The notes below the pieces were generated by a model. The model had not been told where the DNA came from, ran no database searches, and worked only from the letters and a program-made list of their open reading frames with translations. This document shows, in pieces, positions 56,695 through 64,000 of a DNA stretch of 64,000 nt. A program made the translations under genes and the position numbers. This DNA comes from Takakia lepidozioides (taxonomy: Eukaryota > Streptophyta > Takakiopsida > Takakiales > Takakiaceae), in NCBI GenBank assembly GCA_030704615.1, contig CM060733.1, positions 38,316,001 through 38,380,000 on the forward strand. Reading direction: 5' to 3'. Position 1 is the stretch's first letter, and each line of letters opens with the position of its first letter.

Positions 56695-59170
56695 ATCTGT
56701 TATTCCTCTCGAGCTGGTAGACATTTACTGCAGCTGCTTTGATAGCATCCTATGCAAAATTGAGAGGCACTAACCACAAATATCAATTTCTAATATTGGA
56801 ATTCATTTTATGCATTGCCCGCACAGTTTCTGAAGTGTGGTACAGATTCTTGAAATTGACAATCGAAGTTAGGACAGAACATTTTATCCATATTTATAGA
56901 TGATGCATGTTTGAGAAGACAGGTTCAGGGCTTCATCCAGCGCGCAACTTTCTATACAAAGGTGCAAACTGGATCGGTACAGATCCCTCGACTTCACTTG
57001 CTCGCATTAGAAAGTGGATGCCGACATCATGAAGTCAATCACAGTTGATATGTAGTTAGCTGTGGTCACTAAACAACATCTGTGGGAAGGAAAGGCTGTC
57101 AGTTGGTGATGCATGTAAGTGTTCTTCACCATTGGTTTCAGAACAGGTCTATGTATATATCATCATCCAGCCTTACCTTCCATGCAACCCTAGATGTCTC
57201 AGATACTCAGGACTGACAAAAACTTCCATTCACAAAACTTGTTCCTCAAACAGCACAAAGATCTAACGCAAGAGGCAATATTGTCATCCAGGTATCTGAA
57301 TGCAGCTTCAGTCGAAAGATGGTGATAATTTCACATCAGGGTTTCAGTAGTTTTCGGATTTTCTCTTCATCATAAGCTGCATGCATAACCCAACGATCCA
57401 ATATGACGGCATTTTGGTAAGAGGGATCAGACTGACGTGCAAATCTAACGCAAATCCACAGAGGCGTATACAGAGCACAGGCCTTCGGATACAGCGAGAT
57501 GTATCGTCACTTCCCAATAAAACAGAACAAACGTCAGACAAGTCTCACAAAGAGGTAGCCATCAAGGAGATACCAGCTTCATTACTGATATAGATGGAAT
57601 CAGACGAATGTAAGTCAATCCTCATGGTGCACCAAGGTGCACGCGTAGGACTGGGGCGACAATCTTCCTCATCACATTCCAATGACCACACAACACATAA
57701 AAAAGAAGGAATAGAAGGTGTATGGAGAGAAGGCCTCAGTAGAAGTTTATGCGTCACAGAAATGCAGGGGCACGCTGAGGAGGTTCTCCCTGCCAAGCAG
57801 GGTCTCAGCACCACCTACAACTGCGCTCGAGAGTTTCCATCCTCGGCCTCAAGTTTGGCATTGACCACTACTCTACGTCACAAACAACAAATGACAGCAC
57901 CTCAACCTTTCCAGACTAGCGGGGAAAACCTGATAGAGGAAGATCGGAACGCTCAGAAGATAGACGACATCAAGGTTCTAGAAACTTGCATCCACCAGAA
58001 ATGAATTGACAAAGCGAACTTGAGACAGAAAAACTGCAAGCGCAGACGCTTTCAAGAGAAAATGTAGTCAGGTAGAAAGTAATGGAATGGGAACCAAGAA
58101 CCCAACCCATGTCGCAAATCCGGGCCGATTGCTGTGGGCCTTCCTAACGAGGCGATCGGTCATTGCAGCACAAGGCACGCTCACATCACCAGATACCACG
58201 AGGCCATAACACCACGGTCAAAACTCAAAACTCAAAACACAAAACAAAACAGCTCTCCCTATCGAGCTAAGCACAAACTCCGACAGCCCACAACCATCCC
58301 GAAAGACTACAACATCTCAAGAGCCCGACCCCTTACCAAAATGCCCGTATGCGAAAGAGAAGTAGTGTGGAGCTGCCACAGTATATATAGTCGCCACCAT
58401 AGCCGTGCGTATCAAGCAAACCCTAAAATGAGAACGAGGAGTTAGGGTTTCATGGGATGCAATATCTGTCATCTGTACATAATCCATCCGATGGCCTTTT
58501 TCGTTCCTTCCCAGTATCCTTCATAACAATTGATAGAGTATATCTAGACACAGAGTTTCCAGATCTCTTGTCACATACTGCAAGAGAGTAGAAGTGCGGT
58601 GTGCGTGATTGATTAAATTTGAGCTGTCTTGAGAATCACACACAAGAGAGGCAGATCACAAGATGTAGACCTGATCATGTTTGAGATCTGTTGAGAGGGA
58701 GATTGCACTATGTAAAACCGAGTCTCTTTGGGAATCATACATTGCAATAGGGGAAGCAGTATATCTCTTTCCCTCACCTAAAACGGCATGGCTTCCTCTG
58801 CAAATTGGAGTACTCATCGATTGTGGATGGCCAGGATCAAGTCATATGGAGAGGAACAATTTACAAACCAAAAAGGTTAGAATCAATCAACATCATTGAG
58901 CCGCAGTTCAAAGGGCCTCCATCACAGTAGCACGTCACACACTGTCACGACAGGGAGAGTGCAGATATACTAAAGACTGTTTTCTCCATGTACAGTGGGG
59001 AGACAAGAAAGACAGGTATTCACACTCTGCAACTAATCAATGTTGTGGGCTTATCAGCAACACCTACAACAGATTGTCTTTGATTTCCTCCCACATGTAT
59101 GGATCGTCTTCCCAGGAGTAGATGGGAAGAGCATGGAAGGCACCCTTTTGTCTGCAGAGATGGCGTTTGA
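56695..59170. other. Unassigned region downstream of the GPN GTPase gene
   Basis: Open frames (for example 57594-58004 plus) show no family motif. A promoter-like patch lies at 58382-58450. A small unrecognised gene starting from it is possible on either strand. Confidence 0.4.
58382..58450. promoter_or_regulatory. TATA-like box and paired telo-boxes
   Basis: TATATATA (58382-58389) is followed by AAACCCTAA (58418-58426) and TTAGGGTTT (58442-58450) in inverted order. AAACCCTA telo-boxes are common in plant promoters of ribosomal and growth-related genes. No coding region could be attached, so function is inferred. Confidence 0.45.
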
Positions 59171-62100
59171 TTATGAGAGTGAGGGCTCCTTGTCATTGTC
59201 CACCTCATTGTCCTTCATGTACTTTTCTTGCACTGCTGCTGACGTGCCAAACTGCATCATCAAGGCAAACACGATAAAACACAAGGACTTGAAAGACGTA
59301 TTTTTAGGTCCAGGACACCTCCAAACTACACACTTCGGTATATGAGGGCAATGCATACAAACGTTCAATTACACCAATCAACTGGTTGATTGCATGCGCC
59401 AATAGGGCGTCCACGACCTAATCTTGGTGCCGTGTTTGCATAAAGACACGTGACTGACATGTGGAACAGCCCAAATTCTTGGATATCCAATGGCAGACTT
59501 CTCAAGAGCAGATAGAGGTCAAGCTCCATAAGCTCCATGCCCTGCTGCTCCAAAGCGAAGAAGCTGAAGCCGAGCATAAATCTACTCTGCATTTTTCCAC
59601 TCTTTAAGAAACAATTATAGCTAAATGACTATCCAAAGGTCCTCCCCACCTTGGACACTAAGTTCAAAACTTGGAAAAGGCTGTCTACCTCTCCAGAGTA
59701 CATTAGAAAAGAAAAGCCACATGTACGATCTGAGGGAATGATGGTGGATGGCGGACATTCTGATGCTTTGTAATGGGTAAGATTGCCTCTTTGCAAGCAT
59801 CAAACAGACCGTCACTACATCTCCTTCAATCAGTTAGAGAAGCTTGAGACAAATCCAGATGCTCCCTCCTTGGGTCTGAATTCCGGGAGCAATACTCTAG
59901 TAAATCTGGAAGGTCAGAACCAAAACGTGAGTCACTACTGCAGCAAACATTCTGCAACTAGACTGGGCTCCCCTATGCTCCTTCCTGCGCACTCCATCCA
60001 AACAGGGAATGGGGTCTATCGCCATAATGAGATGGTAAGCAATATCTCTTGTATACATCTCTCCTTCTCTCTCTCTACCGCACGTCTGTCCTGTCCTCTC
60101 TCCTGTCCCATAAGCTCTTTGAGCTTCCCATAGACATTATGCTCCTTTTGTTTTTTAATTTCTGTCTCTCTCTCAGACAGGCCATTTACACTGCCCCACT
60201 TTCTGATGGATAGTGCCAATGTGTGCAAAGTAGAGGACTCACAATCGCTGATTGGCAACCCAGTGGCAATTTAGGCTGCATCTACTATTTGTAGACACAA
60301 ATGGCTGAGAAGGCTTGAGACCTGCAAGGACTGTCTAAGGGAATGGTCCATGAGTACACTCACACACACAGCCTCAACACTGAGGGAAAGAGGGAAAGAA
60401 ATAAAGGATATCTGTAATAATCCCAACTTAAAGGACCAGCTGCAATCTTGTTAAACTCGTTGATATTTCCCTCAATCCCAGCAAAGACATAGCCATTGCT
60501 TTTGTCAATCAGCTTCACAATATCCATCACGCTTTCTTTGTCCTGTTGTCAACTCAACACCCCAAAACTCAATATACCAGCACCCAACAACTTGTCGATG
60601 GGCTCATTCAGACTGGTGCATACAATGCCTAGGCTGGGACGAGGTACAAGTGTGCTGGATTTAGATGTCTGCGAAAAGAGTTCTGAGGTTTGGGGATTTG
60701 AGGACAGACCAGGATGAGTGTTGTGAATTATTTGTCTAACCCGACTGGATTCTGGCTGAGTAGACTCTCCTTTTTGGGCTTGTACTGTTTGCAAGACTGG
60801 CATTCCAGTTCTGACAGACAGGCAGCCTGAGTTGACTCTTAGCCTACCAGGGGTGCGCCCCACTCTCCCGAAGAGGCTTTCCATCTAAGTCTCTATTAAC
60901 AATCGAAGCAATACCTCACTCACAGCTAATGACAACCACATTGTGAATTTAATGCTCGTTGTAGAAAGGGAGAAGGAGCGGCGGGCCACAAGTTTTGTAT
61001 TTGACCAAATCATCGGAGAAACAGAACACATACCCTGAATCATATAGATACCTGAATATTTAATGTCGTAAAGTTGACAAGACTGTAGTCTTCTATGACC
61101 TCACACAAATTCGTGGTCAACTTTCTGCCACAACCACCCCTCAAAGAGATAGAGGTGAATTCTGGTGTTACACTTAACAAACTGAACAAAAAATAACCAG
61201 AGTCTCCTAAAGGGCAGAACAGTATCTGAAAAATGTTTTAGAATCTGGACCATGACAGGAGGATGCAGAAAGCTACCTATATCTGGCAGAGCGTGGATCT
61301 TGATCCAAAAAGTCCTGTAGGTACGAAAGGTCTTGTACATCTGTGTAAAAGTCCAGGTTGAAAGCTTGAACACAGAGAGACACCACCAACAGTTCAGCAA
61401 ATCAACTTGATTAACAATCGATGATCTGCAAACGCTGTATGTTAAGTATGTGAAAAAAAATCTCAATTTCATGAGACACCTATTCAATTCACTGTTTCCT
61501 CATATTGACTCTTAAAAAGAGAGGAAACAGATTCTTGGAGTGAATCCTGAGGGCCAGCAGCCTCCAGCTTCTACTCACACTTGTCCCAGGCACTCACATC
61601 ATATCTTCTGTTTACACTGACATATTAAACTCAATTGGGTGCTTCTGGCCAAAACGCTAGTAATTTGCAACCTCTCTGTTTGCAGGCGGCCCCAAACTGA
61701 TGCAATGAGTTGAGAGATTACCAAGTTTGCCATAGCTTTGAATGAGGTCAATTTTGGAAAGAACATTTATGTGGGGAAGCTCTAAGTGAAGCATGGCCGA
61801 CAATGACATCAGCAGTGCTGACACATACTTGCCAGGATCACTGCACAAATGTGCGTCAACCAGATGCACCGCTGTAAGCTGCAAAAGTCCAAATCTTTCT
61901 AAGATCTTTACATTATCATCAACAAAGGACAAAAGTCAAAATTTTCACATGGGGTATCTTTCCCTGCCATAGGTGTCTCTATAGTTGTGACACTGTACGC
62001 TCCCAATGAACTTGATTGACTAGACTATGCTTGCCCAGGCCTGTGTCCTTACATCAGCAGGCAGGGAAGAATCACACACCTGAGTTTCTGAACTCATATC

Positions 62101-64000
62101 TGAAAGGTGGAAGATAAAAGAGGAATACCTGGTATTCCCATTTATTAGCCATTTCGAGGATCACACTTTTTGCATTTGAGTGTAGTGTGAAGAGTTCCAC
62201 CTGCCCTGGAAAGTCAAACAGCAAATAGTGATCTGGCCCAAACAGTCACACTGCATACATGATTAGTCACCTGCCTAGGACACAAAATTCTTGACATGGG
62301 TATGGCCAATCAGGTTTCAAAGCTCTGCTGATAGAGATTCTTGATATGTGTAGGCTGACAAACCCATAAAAGAGAGTGAGAGAATAGTCAAGCATGTGTA
62401 GTCCAGTAATAAATGGAGTTTGTGAGCATTGAAGGTTTGAAGGACTGTTTATAATGATTGGCACAGGAAATTAACTTTTTCATTCCATGCCAAAACTCTG
62501 GACTGGAGCATCGTGAATGGCAGCACAATCCGACATGCACAGAATCCTGTTCACATTGTGTATGAGTTATAGCTGCACACAATTATGTTTGCCGTACTAT
62601 CCAATTATGTTTCTGCCTCCCATGGAAGACCTTCGTCCATACAAGTGAAATACTATCTACAGCTCCAGATGCCGCTACCTATACTATAGTCATGCAACCA
62701 TTGCATGGTAGTATCAGTACGTATACAACTAACTGTGCAAACGAAACTGTAATATGTCTGCATCCACACACCTTTGACAAGGGGTTGAAGCTTGGCCTGC
62801 AGCCAGTCAATGTTCTTTTCCAGATAGTCCATGCAAAACACTAGCCCTGTATGCACAGAGCCACCCATCAGTTTCACGTCCCTAAACAATCAAGATCATA
62901 GTGCTGACAAGCAGCAACAACAACAACACCAGTAATCTTGTGAAAATCATGCAGGACTAGGGGTCTGAATCTGCAGAGGCCATCTATGTGTGCTTCCCAG
63001 CAGCCACCACTTCATATGGGCCCTACCAAGCTCTGTGTGGAGAGACACATATTCCTCTGTCATCTTGTGCCGAAGTGATACACTTTGTTTGGTGTTTCTA
63101 GCGGATGGCCTGTCTCGATCTGCGAGTGCGCATGTAGTGCACGTTCAAGTTGCACATATATTTCTTGCCAGCCCTAAAATAATGAGTTTTTTGTACCCCA
63201 ACTTTCAGTTCAAGAAAATTCTTCTGTGCTGGGAGTTCCGCATGTCCCACTTTGATCCAATAGATTTGGGAGATTGAGAAGAAAATTTACTGCTACAGTT
63301 GCTTGAAATGAAACAAACAATCAAAATGTTGCCTGGGCTGACTTTCCCAGGCTCCAAAGGTCCAGTCAAAGCTCTAGCAACTGTTCTTAACACAGGCAGC
63401 ATAGCCGAAAATGAAACTGAACGCTGTCAAATGCATGGCTGAGTGAAGGCCCAAAAGTTGGAAAATGTATCCGCAGTCCTGAGGGAGAGAAGTACCTCCA
63501 TTAGGACCAAGCCCATGCTCAGCCATTACATCGTCCAGCTTGATAAGCTCTTCAATGTTGACTGCACACTCATACCTATGCACCAGGTTAAGGGCTCCTT
63601 GGTAGACTTTCTGTCCTCTCTTCCTGTTTGTATTACAAAACTCAAATGTAACTCCATTTTCTTTCTTGCACAGAACACGAAGTCCTTACAGAGCCCAGCA
63701 GCCCCAGCTGGTCATCACAGCACTTCCCAGGAGGAGAGACAGAGAGAGAGGATACGGAAGATGGTCATTGGCTGGGTCCAAATTCACAACCGCAGTCTTC
63801 CTGCCAGACCAAATTCCCATGCACAATCAGCCCTTTTTAGGTCTTGGCCCTCCACCCTGTTCAGAGATGTTGAAGATACACAAGTAAGGCCAGCTTCCAG
63901 AGGAGCATACAAGAGGCGAAGGATACAGACCTGCCAATTAGCTGAAGGAACTGTGACATCCCATTGCAGTAGGTGGTTTTCCCAGAGCCTGGTGGACCAA
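59171..64000 (-). CDS. GPN2: GPN-loop GTPase (GPN2/QQT1 type), 5' end outside window
   Basis: GPN GTPases help assemble and import RNA polymerases II and III. Exons: >64000-63931, 63800-63756, 63575-63496, 62846-62772, 62232-62129, 61878-61722, 61364-61277, 61124-61052, 60542-60412 and 59243-59171. All phases agree, giving about 298 residues with stop TAA at 59173-59171. Exon 1 has the P-loop [18 protein letters not shown]. Exon 2 has [12 protein letters not shown] and exon 3 [13 protein letters not shown] with the name-giving GPN in EHGLGPNGG. Exon 4 has [15 protein letters not shown], exon 5 DFPGQVELF (switch), exon 6 [18 protein letters not shown] and LSKIDLI (guanine contact). Exons 7-8 have [11 protein letters not shown] and [13 protein letters not shown], exon 9 [13 protein letters not shown] and WDYYR, exon 10 [11 protein letters not shown]. 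Every key motif is present. The start codon lies a few codons beyond position 64000. The last intron is AT-AC. Confidence 0.95.
59244..60411 (-). other. U12-type AT-AC intron of the GPN GTPase gene
   Basis: After TATTACAG the intron begins ATATCCTTT, the textbook U12 donor, and ends TTTGGCAC before GTCAGCAGC. A branch-site match GCCTTGAT (consensus TCCTTRAY) places its adenosine about 16-17 nt before the AC end, in or next to the U12 range. The AT-AC junction restores [12 protein letters not shown] in frame; no GT donor is available there. Confidence 0.85.

Noticed and set aside
60549-60884. Open frame of 111 codons inside a GPN2 intron
   Set aside because: No motif, low-complexity Ser/Pro composition, wholly intronic.

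Overview
The window looks like nuclear DNA of a seed-free land plant (bryophyte, lycophyte or fern grade). The genes carry many spliceosomal introns. There is a plant-type argininosuccinate lyase with a transit-peptide-like N-terminus, a Pol IV/V-type polymerase fragment, PPR and OSB-like sequence, and exons of cytoplasmic dynein-2 heavy chain, which in land plants fits lineages with flagellate sperm. The species cannot be fixed from the sequence. I built the gene models by hand from reading-frame continuity, splice-site phase and remembered family motifs; no database was searched.

Layout. (1) 0.4-18.2 kb is gene-rich: the 5' exons of argininosuccinate lyase (minus), a broken SKP1-like copy (minus), a complete 17-exon gene for the TFIIIC 90-kDa-type subunit (plus, 5342-14931), and a complete 3-exon F-box/kelch gene (minus, 15972-18200). 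(2) 19.4-37.6 kb is mobile DNA: a decayed Ty3/Gypsy chromovirus (minus), tandem repeats, a TIR element of about 0.7 kb, LINE-like relics, and a 4.4-kb broken coding region of a large transposon-like protein family I cannot name. (3) 37.9-42.7 kb holds OSB-like PDF-motif exons, LINE fragments with an 848-bp-offset duplication, and four phase-compatible dynein-2 exons, all host exons on the minus strand. (4) 42.8-50.7 kb is bounded and punctuated by repeats of a GGCGTGAGC-type palindromic module. Inside lie a DGNHR (ParB/sulfiredoxin-like) relic, a second relic of the unnamed family, a CACTA/TNP2 transposase relic with subterminal repeats, and a Pol IV/V second-subunit fragment. (5) 53.4-56.7 kb is flanked by perfect 18-bp inverted repeats with TTA on both sides and carries F-box-like and PPR fragments, like a gene-capturing Harbinger-type element. 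(6) 59.2-64.0 kb holds a GPN-loop GTPase gene (GPN2/QQT1 type, minus, 5' end off the right edge) whose last intron has the hallmarks of a U12-type AT-AC intron.

The intact host genes (TFIIIC90-like, F-box/kelch, GPN2-like and, as far as it goes, argininosuccinate lyase) are unrelated housekeeping or regulatory genes. The GPN GTPase (RNA polymerase assembly) and the TFIIIC subunit (Pol III initiation) both touch transcription, but nothing in the layout shows co-regulation. The most unusual points are the AT-AC intron, two GC-AG introns in the TFIIIC gene, a TFIIIC B-box-like site 50 bp before that gene's own start codon, the unnamed 4.4-kb transposon-like family with a second copy 8 kb away, the gene-carrying TIR element and the DGNHR relic.
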